Source: Trichosphaerium sp. ATCC 40318
Lineage: Eukaryota > Discosea > Flabellinia > Trichosidae
NCBI GenBank assembly: GCA_038496445.1
Contig: JALMLS010000142.1
Coordinates: forward strand, 1-64,000
Length of the DNA stretch: 64,000 bases
Direction of reading: 5' to 3'
The first letter of the stretch is position 1. Every line of letters begins with the position of its first letter. A program made the translations under genes and the position numbers. The notes beneath the pieces are model-generated. The model was not told the DNA's origin, searched no databases, and saw only the letters and a list, made by a program, of their open reading frames with translations. Of the stretch, positions 10,541 through 22,303 are shown one piece after another.

Positions 10541-11721
10541 TATGCTGCCAACATTTGCCAATATTGTTGTTTGGGATTTTTTTACAAATCCCAAGAAATT
10601 CCTTATTTTAATGGAATATAGCAGAAATCCCATCAAAAATCCAATCGAAAATTCAGATTGCTTAGGGATTTTTTCCACAATTCCGTTAAAATCCTTAAAA
10701 AACACGGAATTTAACAGGATTCCAGAGGAAAATCCCATTTTTAATTTACTACTGATGGTAGTTAAGTTGTCCATTTTCATACCATCCTTTACCTTCGCCA
10801 TGTTGCTTACCATCAGCCCACATGTTCTGGTATTTAAGTTGTCCATTTTCATACCATCCTTTACCTTCGCCATGTTGCTTACCATCAGCCCACATGTGCT
10901 TCATCCTCAACTCAAAAGCTGTGGTCTGAAATCTGTCCATTTTCATACCATCCTTTCCTTTCACCATGTTGCTTACCATCAGTCCACATGCACTGATACT
11001 TTAGTTGTCCATTCTCATTGTCATACCATCCTTTACTTTCACCATGTGCTTTACCATCAACCCACATGCATTGCCTCTCTTGTTGTCCATTTTTATACCA
11101 TGTCTTAGTTTCACCATGTTGTTTACCATTGGCCCACATGTTATGGTACTTAAGTTGTCCATTTTCATGCCATCCCTTACTTTCGCCATGTTGTTTGCCC
11201 TCAACCCAAAAACTATGGTCTGAAATCTGTCCATTTTTATACCATCCCTTACTATCACCGTGTTGTTTATCATCAAACCACATGCATTGCTCCTCAAGTT
11301 GTCCATTCTCATGCCAATATTTGCTTTCGCCATGCTGCTTACCATCAACCCACGCGCATTGCCTCTCTAGTTGACCATTTTTATACCATCCTAAACAAAG
11401 TCCAGTTTTTTTACCATCAATTATTGTATACTGTCTCTCAAGTTGTCCGCTCTCATACCATTGTTTATACACTCCACTTGCAATGTAATTATGAAGCTGT
11501 ACCTTTCCACTTTTGTACCATTGTATCCATACTCCTTTTTTTTGTAGTGTTTCATCAAAATGTGTATTAATCGCAGCTCTCTTTGATAGTGTATGGAATT
11601 TTGTGAATGTTTCTGCATTGAACGTACAAATGTAAGTTTGGAGTTCACATGGGATATCCAGTAAACTCAAGGAGCCTGGTTTACAGTGTATTTTTTTATG
11701 CTTTGCAGTTGACTGTAACAA

Positions 11722-13055
11722 AATCTGATATCAGCAAAAACACAGGGAGAACAAAATTTGACATTCAATTTTACAGGCAAAAATTGTTGTTAACTTTTTT
11801 CAACAAAGACAAATAATCCCTTTTTCAAAAATTACGTAAGTATGTTTGTATTTGCGTAAGACACAATATGTGAGGCTACAAGGAAAATAAGCGCAGAAGC
11901 TGTACAGCGAGCATACACAAAATTTGAGCCTGTGGTAAAAAAAAGTAAGGCTTTTGCCAAATTCTGAGCTGCATGTGGCCCAAAATAATTTTATAAGCTT
12001 GCACGGTGGATAGGAAACGAAGCGGATTTTGTTCTAAAAAAGAGCCAAAACGGTTAAAGAAATGCGAGTAAAGCAAAGCAAAAGCTTCAAAAACAATTTC
12101 TCTTTACAAAAAAACGAAATACACTCTGTTAGTTTTAATATAGCTGTAGCTGTACGTACCATACACAATTAATACTACCAATCGTATTAAATAACCGGTT
12201 TGCCACAGTGTAGGACGTTCGCGAGTTCGGAATTTCGAAGAAGAGTCATGTAATTAAGCCAACTTGCTTATTGTCAATATTTGATAATTTTCTTTGCAGC
12301 TTCTGACAAGACTCTCAGAGTGGCAACGCTAAAGCACTGGCTTTAAGCAAGCTCCACTTTACATGGACTGTCAAACTTTGTGGTTTGCATGATGCCTCGT
12401 ACCCAACAAAACAGGACGGTTGTAGGTTGATACCTCTACCAAGACGCGAGAAACCACTCATCGCATACTGATGTGCAAAGATTGGTAAACCAAACAGTCC
12501 AAATCACAAGTCCCCAGAAACCTTATTGTACAACGGCCAAATACCGTTGAGATATTGACAATACGAATACCATTTCTATACTAACGTATTGTTCACGCCT
12601 ATGAATAATTGGTAGAGACTGTGCAATCTAACCAATAATCAACTAGGCCATTGTTCCCTTCAAGCAATTATCTCACGCAAGCGTACTAAGAACATGTTGA
12701 AATAACTAGCAGCACTCTAACCAATTTCTTGAAAACAGACAGATATTAAAAAAGCTCTGAGTGATAACGTCCTGTACGTTTCTTTATTATACACACTAAC
12801 TAACACAACTCTACAACAGCTAGTAGAGGTAGTGACCCGCGACAAGTACCCTTTTGACCTGTTAGTACTGGTGATGATTTAATTGACGGAAGACAACAAT
12901 ATAGATTGTGTTGCTCACCCTTAACAAGTGTTAATTTCATACAGAGTGTTCATAAAACCGGATAAACTTTGTGAACATTACATGAGTAAGCATTCACAAC
13001 ATCGGATGTACAAGTTGTGAATTATTTGAGTGTTGTTACCCTATACTCAAACGCA
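11722..13055. other. no recognised gene
   Basis: Apart from a possible first exon of the MORN-variant gene just right of 11722, I see only short frames without motifs (for example 11876-12076 on the minus strand). No repeat or RNA gene was recognised. Confidence 0.4.
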
Positions 13056-14034
13056 ATGCAGCTCTTCTCAACTCTAATTTATACTCTCGCCATCACTTGT
13101 GTACTGTTAATATTCATATGCCCTGCAGCTACTTCTGAAGAAGAGGAGGAGGCACAAACTTGTTTAGGAAAATGGTGTTCAAGATTGTACACCAAAGGCG
13201 AAAGGACTTTTTGTGGGGATAGGTGGGGCACGTGCCCTGACAAAACTTATGACGACGTACGCTTGGATAGCTTCTGTTTGTATACAGTGTTGGTCTTACT
13301 CTAAGTAGCATGATAAAGTCGCAGGTTCGAAAAAGTGTAAGCGTTGTAATAAACGAACGTATGGTGGTAAGAAATGCAATCACCATTCGGCTGAGTTTTA
13401 CATCAAAGGCTTAAGCCAGATCACAAGATACCAGTGTAAATGATTTTTTTTTAGTACTAAAAAAAGTCACCAACACAAACAACAAAAGTGTAAACAAGAT
13501 AAATAATGTTACTCAACCTGACAGGTGTCTTTGTTCATGATGTTGTAGGATACAGAAAGAATTGTTACATATTGTTCTTTGTATTAGACAGGTAAGAAGC
13601 TGGCTACAACTCAGTTTCCGGTTTGTGGAGACATGTTGAAAATGTTACAACATCAACAAGCAACATTTTTTGATGTAAACAACAAAGAGTACAATAAGGT
13701 CCTAAAATATTCTCACGTTTATCTGTACCTGGCTTCAGTACTAGTTAATTAACTTGACGTTAGTATGGTTACATACCGTAGTATCTAAGTACGCGTATCA
13801 CGTGGTAGTGTCAAATTCCAATGGTCTTCGAGAATATGTGACGACAGAAAACTTATTGATGTGGGGCGTAGTGTCAAGAAATGTATTGGAGAAAAAACAA
13901 CTCAATACAATCTAATGTTGACCAAAAAAAGCCCAAATTACCGCGGTAATAAGAAATGTCGTTATGGTGATAGCTACCTTACAATACGCGTAAAAATGAA
14001 ACAGTGGTGCAATGTCGTCATTACATCAGAATAA
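13056..14034 (+). CDS. secreted Cys-rich protein, hypothetical
   Basis: ATG at 13056 starts a clear signal peptide (MQLFSTLIYTLAITCVLLI) followed by an acidic run and Cys-rich sequence (CLGKWCSRLY, FCGDRWGTCPD). Splicing from AGCTTCT (about 13276) to GTTCGAAAAAG (13324) joins a TGT codon and gives SFCSKKCKRCNKRTYGGKKC, reaching TGA at 13442 if unspliced. Further open, Cys-containing stretches at about 13587-13698 (FPVCGDMLKMLQHQQATFFD) and 13798-14034 (KKCRYGDSYLTIRV, ending at TAA 14032-14034) look like later exons of this gene or of a close neighbour. I recognise no family. The short model (13056-13442, 112 residues) is the safest. Confidence 0.5.
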
Positions 14035-14149
14035 GGAGAAATTCGTTGTAGGTTTCTAACCAACCACAAATCTAAACCATGCGCGTAGACACGTAACTTT
14101 ACGTATGACTGATTTCTTTAACTAGCAGTTTCAAAAACGATTGCTGACG

Positions 14150-14477
14150 TCTTAATTACTGCAAATTACTCAAGAAATTTACTGTTGATAGCGTATCAGA
14201 TAAAGTACGTACGTCATAAAACGTTACGGGGTACCTTAAGGATGAATTCGTTAAGTTGTACCTAATTAGGGAAAAAGATGCTCCACGCGATCGAAAATTT
14301 GCTGTCGCGTGGTTCCTGGTGGAGAATTGGCGGACAATATTACCGCCGTATACAGTAAATTGGCCTACTAACGTTACAACAAAAGCACAACTTATTCTAA
14401 AATGGCTCAACTGCAGAATTCGATGTAAGTTGGAAATTACTTACACTTCCCAACGCTTTTACTTACGGGGCTTCTAG
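14150..14477 (+). CDS. putative exons of an unrecognised gene
   Basis: A frame reading NYCKLLKKFTVDSVSDK joins through a 36-base intron with a GTACGT donor to DEFVKLYLIREKDAPRDRKF and then AVAWFLVENWRTILPPYT. A second intron leads to AQLILKW. The codon pattern looks coding, but no start or family was found. The 3' end overlaps the first exon of the next F-box gene in another frame, so one of the two models is wrong there. It could be the 3' part of the Cys-rich gene upstream. Confidence 0.3.
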
Positions 14478-15093
14478 GCTTACTTCTCTACCACTAGAAC
14501 TGCAACATATCATTTTTAACGTAAATCCAGACGTGTACAAAGTATGGCCTTTAATTTGTCGTCAAAACAGCGTAACGTCTCGTTTCACGCACTCTTTACA
14601 AAAATCTGGACGTTGGAAGCGGTTTAATGATCAAAAGCTTACAAAAACACAAATATTTGAATCAGGCACACTAGAAGGTGAATGCAAGTGGTATTATCCC
14701 AACGGAACACTTTTTGAACACTGTTTTTACACAAACAACAAATTATCAGGCAATTACAGAAATTTTAACGAATCTGGAAATCTTGTCCGTCTATGTCAAT
14801 ATAAACAAGGTATACTACACGGACATTATACTGAGATGGATGACTACGGTAATTTATGGAAGTTTTGTACATACAAAGAAGGTATTCTTCACGGAGAATA
14901 TTTAGAATTTTGGTCAAACGGACAACAGAAGAAGACTTGTAAATATGTAGATGGTGTTATTTCTGGTGCTGTAAATACTTGGGATCCTAGAGGACAATGT
15001 ACATCTAAACTACAATCCGCAAAAACGGAACAAAATACAGTGGCAGAGCCACTTGTACCTGTCGATCATAGAAGACCGGTTGCGAGCTGTTAA
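14402..15093 (+). CDS. F-box-like / MORN-variant repeat protein
   Basis: Two exons (14402-14424, 14478-15093) give 212 residues starting MAQLQNSMLTSLPLELQHII. The head (LTSLPLELQHIIFNVNPDVYK) is F-box-like, followed by about five MORN-variant repeats such as GTLEGECKWYYPNGTLFEHC and GILHGEYLEFWSNGQQKKTC. F-box proteins recruit substrates to SCF ubiquitin ligases. The repeats would form an elongated beta sheet that could bind the target or membrane; this role is inferred. The C-terminal 25 residues after the last repeat are non-repetitive. It shares its design with the genes at 9425-11721 and 19062-19904. The exon-1 splice joins AT|G into the second Met codon, which supports the model. Confidence 0.75.
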
Positions 15094-15477
15094 ATAATAA
15101 TACCAACAATTTTTTCTCACAAAGTCTTTGCGCTCGCCTTCTACTTTCAGTTTTTCTATTAGACGCGCCGCATTGTTATATCAATGGTTGACGGATTAGT
15201 ACGGAGTGGTTCTCTAGCGCCAGTTGCTCGTTGTGGTTGGCCAGCGAGTTCTTGTAAACATTGCCTTAATCATCTTTGTTTTGCTCTTAGCAACAGTTCC
15301 ATACTCGTTCTCAATTTAAAACACCACGTGACGTGCAAGTTCTTTCTCGACAAGTTTCATAGCATGTTATAACTTCGCGGCCGTAGTTGTCAGTGCGGAC
15401 TGACGATTCTTTTTTTTTTTGCCTAAGTCAGGTGTATTCCCAAGGTGCATTATTCATTTGTCGAAAGTTAGTTATAA
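15094..15477. other. intergenic, no gene recognised
   Basis: Short frames only. It holds a CACGTGACGTG motif near 15327 and probably the acylaminoacyl-peptidase promoter. Confidence 0.4.
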
Positions 15478-18400
15478 ATGGAGGGTGAACTGGCATCCCG
15501 ATTTTTTAAATGCTATGAGCACCCAACGCCTGCGGAAGGTATATTACGCTGTTGCATAACGTTGTAGACTTATTGTGATGTGTAGCATGGATTATTCAAC
15601 CAAATCAGTTGTTAACGCTCTGGAAGCAACCAGATGTAAAGAATAACGTGAATAGAAAGTTTTTGCGTAGTTTCACAACAGACACGCTTGCCAGTACAAA
15701 TTTTCCACAACAACTGCATAATACGGTTGCCACCGTTCCTTCTCCTTCGGGGTCTATGTTGGTATCTTTTAAAACCTCATCTGAGGATAACAAGACGAAA
15801 AACTTTATTGAGGTACTAGAGACGCCCGAAATGACATATCTTGAGTGTATTGATTCGAAATGTAACGTTTATGTGGCTTTTAGATATGGAATAAGTCAAG
15901 ACTCGTATGTAGTATACAAACGGATGATATTCACGGTAAACTTTACAGTGGCGAGCGTTTTGGTTCGTTTGCTTGGTCCTCTGATGAGAATTACTTGGCG
16001 TATGTTGCCGACAAGAAACAAGCTAAAACAGGTAACTACTGGGATAAGCAAGAAGGCACGTGTTCCGACTGTAAAAAAGAATTTCTTCGGTTCATCACGT
16101 GACGTTTTTTCTTTTGGCTAAATTTTATCTTTAGAGGGATCAAAAGCAAACCTTGGTGATAATTATGTATTCAAAGAGGATTGGGGAGATACATACACAA
16201 CTGGAAATCCTTATATCTTCATGATTGATGTATCTCATAAGCGTATTGTTGAATTTGAAATAGACATTACAGAAAAATTATCGTTTGGAAATGTATGTTT
16301 TTTACACTCCTGCCTCTTACGCTTGTTTGTGGACTATCTCTACTTTTTATTGATATCTTCTTAGCCTATATTCCATCCACAGAAGCCTATTCTAATGTTT
16401 GAGGGTTATAATACTGAGCCACGAAGGTTGGGTATTATTTATTGTTATAATCGTCCTTGTGGTATTTATACTATTGATATGACCGAAGAGTTCAATCCAT
16501 TGGGTACATGGTCGTGTGTAAAAGTTTTTTAACCATATTTAAGATCTAAGAGATCCATTGGTAAAAGTACAAGTGCATGCAAGTACGTCATTTCCACATG
16601 CAATAAAATCTTTTAAGAAAAAAAGGTCACTTATCATTTTTTTTCTATAGCAAGGATTGACATGCCACATTGGGAAGCCTACAGCCCAAGATTTTCTCCA
16701 AATGGAGATTTTATTGTATTCTTAGCATACAGAAGTACGACAGGAACTCATAATACGTGTATGGAGTTGCACAAGGTAAAAAAAGAACATAACAAAAAGT
16801 TATACTTATTTTGTTTTATAGTACTCTATGGAAAAAAAGGAACATTCAGTGTTGGTAGCTCAAGTGTCTCGTAGTAACAATGAAGACGAATTTGGTGGTA
16901 TATATGCAATTGAATTACCTCAAAATTGCTTTGTTACTGAGAATCATATTATCATACAGACGCTATGGAGAAGTTCTACGGTATGTGAATTTGTTACTTG
17001 TTTTTTGAAAGTTATCACAAATACTTGCCACCTCGTGCAGTTTATGTTAAATCATAAATCAGAATTTCTGTTTATTTAAAATGGAACACATCACTTGGGA
17101 GTTTTTGAATGACTCTCAAGTGATGAGAGTCTTTGATTTGCTTGCTCTATTACAAGTTTTGAAAACAATGTATAAGAGTTTTTGTTTCTTACCTTTTTTT
17201 GAAAGAGACTTGTTCATGTTGATCTTTCAAACGGATCAGTAAAACCTCTAACACCACGTACGTTGTAAATTAATATCAGAAAAAAAAATGCCACGAAAGG
17301 AACGTAATAATGAAGTTGACTTGTTTCTATCAAAATAGTTGACATGGTAACAAAAGTACTTGCTATTGGTAATGATAAGGTATTCGCTGTTGAGAGTAGT
17401 CTTCAACAAAAACCTACACTAGTATCCTATGATATAACTACAAAGGACGATATCATTACTCTAGAGAAAAGGAACGCTTACACTGAAGATACAAATAATA
17501 TCCCAGCAACAAAAACAAAAGTATTAAAGTCAATTGCAACCAGGAAGAATGGATACAATATCGAGTATTTTATGCTATTACCTAATAAACAACAAGTCAA
17601 AGATGAATCTTTACCACTTGTAATGTATCCACATGGTACGTAGTAGTTCCTTTTCACGAAATTGTACTTTTTTTTTTTTCTACTTTTTTTCTGTTTTTTC
17701 TTCTTGGCTTGTATGAGCCTTCTCATACTTGATATCAAGTATGGGAGGTTGGCTATGAGCTCACAAAACAATTGAACACTTGTATTGATCGTTTTGTTTT
17801 CAAACTGAAGTGGTTATGTCGTATTAATCAATAAGAAAGGTGGCCCACATTCGGCTTTTACTATGGATTATTCTGCAATTATGACATTCTTGGTCGGGTT
17901 GGGTTACGCTGTTGCAGTACCTAATTATCGCGGTTCCATTGGATACGGACAAGATTTCGTAGATGTGCTTCCTGGTAATTGCGGTACTTTTGAAGTACAA
18001 GACGTGCAGGTACATTACAAAACAACTTTAATTAGTGAAACATGATTCTTTTAACGTGTTTATAGCTTGTCATGGAAGACATTTGGAAGAAAAACCCCGG
18101 GTTAGTAAGTAAGGAAAACATTGGTGTCATGGGAGGAAGTCACGGTGGATTTACCGCTACACAACTTATTGGACAGGACCCTCGGTAAGGGCACCTTTCT
18201 TGCTCTCATTTTATTAACACTGTTTCTAGCTTCAAAGTTGCGGTTGTTAGAAATCCTGTATGTTCTGTTTGTTGTAACCTCAAATGCCCACTTGTTTACT
18301 GTATTTTAGGTAATTAATATTGCTGCGTTGGCAATAGTATCTGATATCCCTGATTGGAGTTTAATGGAAGCGACAGGAAGTTGTAAAACAAAATTAACTG

Positions 18401-18968
18401 GCGATGTTTTAAAGGTATTTGTATTGGACTCTATTTTCCCTTCTAACCGTCCTCTTTTAAAGAAAATGCATGAAATGTCACCTATTGCACATGTTGACAA
18501 AGTAAAGGCACCAACTTTGGTACGGCTTAGAACCCTACTTCGAACTTTTTTCTCACGGAAACACTTCGTTCTTCTTTTTTTCTTACTATTTGATAGCTTC
18601 TCCTCAGCACCGGCGATAAACGTGTGCCTCCATCTCAAGGTAGTTAATATGTTAACTATATAAAGTTCAAGTGGTCAAGTTGTTCGCAATTAGAACATGT
18701 ATAAGTACTATCTATTGCGAACAAGTTGACCTCCCTTACTAGTTGTGAGTGACAATTAACACTTAAATTATAGGAAAAGAGTATTTCTATGCACTAAAGG
18801 AGCGTGGTGTAGAGACTGAGATGATTGTGTATCCAGACGAGGTAAGTAGTATGTTTGTGATTATCTGATTGTGATTTGTACCTGTAGTATCACGCTGTTA
18901 TACAACCTGAACATCTCGCTGATTTTTGCATTAAACATGCTGTATGGTTTAATAGGTATCTAAAGTAA
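15478..18968 (+). CDS. APEH: acylaminoacyl-peptidase (prolyl oligopeptidase family, S9C)
   Basis: Cytosolic serine peptidase that removes N-acylated residues from peptides. ATG at 15478 (MEGELASRFFKCYEHP) is followed by about 16 exons. The N-terminal beta-propeller part includes GSFAWSSDENYLAYVADKK (about 15957), EDWGDTYTTGNPYIFMIDV (about 16170), HPQKPILMFEGY (about 16376) and HWEAYSPRFSPNGDFIVFLA (about 16666). The hydrolase domain has MYPHGGPHS-type sequence, AVPNYRGSIGYGQDF (about 17917), the nucleophile elbow GVMGGSHGGF (about 18126), SDIPDW, the Asp of STGDKRVPPSQG (about 18610-18780) and the His of YHAVIQPEH (about 18889). All three catalytic residues are present. Stop TAA at 18966-18968. 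Several introns carry CACGTG. It converges with the F-box/MORN gene 93 bases away. Confidence 0.9.
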
Positions 18969-19061
18969 CACTTTTACAAGAAAAAAGAAAACAGAGAGAG
19001 ATACAAGAGCGAGAGCAAGCCAGCCTTACGGTAATAAACTAACACTTAAATTACATTATCC

Positions 19062-19904
19062 TCAACATATGATACACCCTTTCTCTCGTTTACCATTGAC
19101 ATAAGTAGATTGAGACTTCAATGTGCCATCAATGTTCCATGTCTTTTGCTCTCCATGAAGCTCGCCTTTTACATAGTGGGCAACAGCCTTTAGTTGCCCA
19201 TTTTTAAACCACCTCATTGCCTCTCCTTCAAGTTTACCATTAACATAGTTACATTGCTTACGCAGTTGACCATTTGGAAGCCAAGATTTTGCTTCACCCT
19301 CCATGTTACCTCTGACATAGTAACACTGATCACTTAACTTTCCGTTATCATGCCACATTTTGTATTCTCCTTCGAGTTTATCATTAACATAGTTTCTAAG
19401 CTCGTACTGCTTTCCAAACTCATCCCAACACTTGTACTCTCCTTCTAGTTTACTATTGGCATAGTAACATTGATAACGTAATTGACCATTGAAGAACCAT
19501 TGATTTTGTTCCCCTTCAACAAAATCTTGAACATAATTACACTTCATTTGAAGTGTACCATTATCATGCCATTTCTTGTACTCTCCTTCAAGCTTACCTT
19601 TAACATAACAACCCTCTACTTTCAATGGACCAAAATCATACCATTTCTTAAACTCTCCTTCGAGTACACCATGATTCCAATGGTATTGTTGTAGTACTTG
19701 TACATTCGACTCATCAACTTTATTCCTTTTTATCCATTTGCCTTGTTTTTTGAAATCACAGTCAAACCTTGAACTCACAGCTGTTTGTTTTGATAACAGA
19801 GGCCATTGAACGTATAATTTAATATCCAAATCGACAATATCGAGTAGTAGCTCAGTAGGAAGACCCAATAAATGGCAAAGATTCGATTTTGTACCAGTAT
19901 TCAT
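19062..19904 (-). CDS. F-box-like / MORN-variant repeat protein, intact
   Basis: Single exon, 280 residues, ATG at 19904. The head LLGLPTELLLDIVDLD-x-KLY matches an F-box-like start. After a linker ending KKQGKWIKRNK, about nine repeats of 23 residues follow, such as GKLEGEYKKWHDNGTLQ and GELHGEQKTWNIDGTLKSQ. It is the only fully open member of this set in the window without an intron. The product likely places a repeat scaffold next to a Skp1-binding motif, acting in ubiquitin ligation; that is inference from architecture. Alternative: a membrane- or cytoskeleton-associated repeat protein whose head is not a true F-box. Confidence 0.8.
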   Translation of the reverse strand: MNTGTKSNLCHLLGLPTELLLDIVDLDIKLYVQWPLLSKQTAVSSRFDCDFKKQGKWIKRNKVDESNVQVLQQYHWNHGVLEGEFKKWYDFGPLKVEGCYVKGKLEGEYKKWHDNGTLQMKCNYVQDFVEGEQNQWFFNGQLRYQCYYANSKLEGEYKCWDEFGKQYELRNYVNDKLEGEYKMWHDNGKLSDQCYYVRGNMEGEAKSWLPNGQLRKQCNYVNGKLEGEAMRWFKNGQLKAVAHYVKGELHGEQKTWNIDGTLKSQSTYVNGKREKGCIIC

Positions 19905-20155
19905 CTATTTATCACCAATCCTCAAATTGAACGATGTGAACTAGGTACAGGAAGTGGTAGAGCGATGTTATGATAACTCCGGTGTTACTCGCTATTAGTG
20001 TAGCGAGAAATTGACTTTTTGTTATTGGTTTGTGTACATAACTAAAGTCAACTCCGGTCCATCTAGATCACGTTTACGTACTTAATACAATATCACCACA
20101 AACCTGCAAACAAACTTTCGCTTTAAAAAAAATACATTAGCTAGGAAATTATATA

Positions 20156-21093
20156 ATGAACTCAACTACAGCATTCTTTGATGAGATTCCAGTAGAATAA
20201 TAATTATTATTCTACAATTCGTTTCCACGTTATCTATGCATTCCGTTGTATGTACGTGTACGTTATTATCAAATGTAGCAACACAGCACCTGGGATTTGA
20301 ACTGAAACCGGCTAATACTGTGGTTAATACAAAGAAAGAACTAAAACAACTGTACAAACAATCATCCCCACATATCAGAAAGACAACTAAAATAATTCTT
20401 AAGTTCCCTATTAAACAAAAGCATTTGAAGTACCTACAAGGAGTGTATGCACTCAAAATTCGTAGAATGGAACAGCCAGACTGTATGGACTTTACAGATT
20501 TTAAAGTGATTGACAGTATCAACTTTACTTATTGTCACTTTGTAACTGATGAGCATCTTCACCAACTATCTAAGGTTACAGATGAAGGTGTCAAAGATTT
20601 AGCTGGTGTACATACAATTAGAATTAATCTAGCATGGTGCAACGTTACAGATAAAGGTGTTAGAGCATTGGCTGGTGTTCACAACATTTGCTTGAATGGT
20701 AATACAGATAATGGTATTAAAGCATTGGTTGGTGTTTATGAAATTCATTTGGGTAGTTGTAGCAAAGTTACTGATAAGAGTATTAAAATGTTAGTTGCGT
20801 TCACACCATCAATTTAAGGAATACAAAAGTGTCAGATGCAAGCATTAGCTGGTATTCATTCAATTACTGTATCAGGGTGTAAAGTTACAGATAATGGTAT
20901 TAAGGCATTGGTTGGTGTTAATAGGATCAATGTATTAAAATGTAGTGTGACAGATGATGGAGTTAATGCATTAGATGGCGTTAGAGAACTTAATGTTTCT
21001 CATTGTCAGAATGTTACAATTACTAGTATTGATGGGTGTTATGTTTTAACCAATGAAGCAATGCCTTTGGTTTATTTTAATGAGGACCTATAA
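20156..21093 (+). pseudogene. F-box/LRR pseudogene, truncated copy of the 30345-32369 gene
   Basis: Starts with the same MNSTTAFFDEIPVE as the intact gene, but one A is missing at about 20197 (GTAGAATAATAA instead of GTAGAAATAATAA), giving immediate stops. The frame then resumes in another phase and keeps long identity up to the first LRR. Most of the LRR units are deleted, leaving about 7 of more than 20. A second break at about 20793 (a lost G, then TTTAA) stops the frame again. The last 20 codons diverge from the parent. The upstream 100 or so bases, including an ACTAAAGTCAACTCCGGTCC block, are also shared with the parent, so the duplication included the promoter. Confidence 0.9.
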
Positions 21094-21483
21094 ACATTTA
21101 TTATTGTCTATCTGTAGTGTAAAAATGAACATTTATTTAAGCAGCAAAAACACTCACTCTCAATACTCTTTCTAAAGTGTGTAACAATCGGTGATATGTT
21201 TGTTGTTTTTAAGTTTGCTTTGTCAGCTGTATATCTTTAAGAAGGAATGCAAGTGCCTTAAAAAAGAGGAGTGATGAAATGCTGACATGGTATTGTTTTA
21301 TTGCTTTCTCAATTACAAAACATAGTGGGTGTTATGCTGACTTAACTATATTATTAAATCCTGCGACAACACGTAGGAACTTCACATACAGGACCTATGC
21401 TCTCACAGTTTGTAATGAAAGGGAATTGGTCAGAAAAACAACTAGAAAACAGAGATTGTTAGCTAACATCTGTTTTCTGACTA
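21094..21483. other. 3' flank shared by the two GGxGxD genes
   Basis: No coding frame. Bases about 21353-21475 closely match 24522-24645 (start TTATTAAATCCTGCG, end near ACATCTG), showing that the downstream flank was duplicated with the gene. Confidence 0.6.
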
Positions 21484-22303
21484 TTAACAAGAGTACCAAT
21501 CACTGCCGGAGCCTCCTGTTATCACCAATGCCGAATTGATTTGAGTGGCAGTGACTATATCACATCCAGCACCTCCATCAACAACCACTTCAGGTGTACT
21601 ACCAGAAAATTGACGAAGGGTAATTACATCATTGCCTGGCCCAGTAGAAATACCTTGTATAGTTGCTCTTGCAACATCAATTGAATCATCACCTGCACCA
21701 GTATCAACAGGTCCAAATTCCCCGTTTCGTATGATAATAGTATCACTACCTCCACCAGCTTTTATAGAGTTGTGTTTAGGTTCAGTCCCTGTAGTTAAAT
21801 GGTTTTCCTATTAATTAAATTGATTGAGTCCCTGGTTCAAGTCCCTTCAAGAGAAAATTCTTTCTCATTTTAAAAAGCTGTTGGCCAATTCCAAATTCCA
21901 CCGGATAACCCCCAAAAGAGTGGGTTGCGGCAGGTATGATGGGATGAAAGCTTATAAATGAGTTGATATTGACTAGTGATGTTGGTTTGATTCTTGGGAA
22001 CGACCAGGCATGCTGTGCCTGGGTGACCACCCACAAAAACAACTAGCAATCTCCAGACTAGAGGCAAGGTAAAATATACGGTTGTCAGCCCCCTCATACA
22101 TGGATGATTCAAATACAAATAGAAAAATAGACTGCCATTTGAAAATTAATACATGGTGCTGGAATGGAAAGGTTCAAACCCTTAACACAGAAATGTGCTC
22201 CACAAATATAATTTCATTGTAGTTGTGTAAAGTTGTAAAACCTGATTGAAAAACATCAATGTTGTATACTGGATGGTGAGACATCCCAATAAAAACCATA
22301 GAC

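Larger units (their letters stand above)
9571..10754. mobile_element. foldback/MITE-like element with 23-bp subterminal repeat arrays
   Basis: Ends are inverted: left CAGTGGTAAATTTAAATCGG, right (reverse complement) CAGTAGTAAATTAAAAATGG. Just inside each end are direct arrays with a period near 23 bp built on GGAATT: left about 9655-9780 (unit like ATGGAATCCGGACGGAATTC), right about 10360-10540 (unit like GGGAATTTTCTACAAAATCC). AT flanks both ends, possibly a 2-bp target duplication. No transposase frame exists inside, so it is non-autonomous. It interrupts a MORN-variant gene exactly between two codons. Confidence 0.75.
9425..11721 (-). pseudogene. MORN-variant (YwqK-type) repeat gene split by an inserted element
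   Basis: Tandem repeats of about 23 residues of the form GWYENGQL-x7-WxDGKQHGESK run leftward from about 11600 to 10755. They are then interrupted by the element at 9571-10754 and resume at 9570 with NTWVEGKKHGESKRWY, ending at a stop at 9425-9427. The two halves abut in frame once the element is ignored, so the gene was functional before insertion. With the element in place, translation stops two codons into it (CAG TAG). The N-terminal region (SLLDIPCELQTYI, about 11660) resembles the F-box-like heads of the two related genes nearby. No ATG is in frame before that head: an upstream spliced exon is needed, or the start is lost. These repeats are annotated in bacteria as a YwqK antitoxin family, but here they are a structural beta repeat. 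The partner is unknown. Confidence 0.75.

Noticed and set aside
10397-10885. 162-codon minus frame across the element and MORN repeats
   Set aside because: It is a chance frame through the 23-bp array and an off-frame reading of the MORN repeats.
11001-11374. Several plus and minus frames overlapping the MORN repeats
   Set aside because: Repeat periodicity divisible by three keeps other frames open; they lack the family pattern.
9425-19904. Bacterial YwqK antitoxin system
   Set aside because: The repeats match that family name, but no toxin partner exists and the genes are eukaryotic with F-box-like heads and introns.
21790-21850. A tRNA gene
   Set aside because: A and B boxes are present but the arms do not pair as a tRNA, and the poly-A tail with target duplications shows a SINE.
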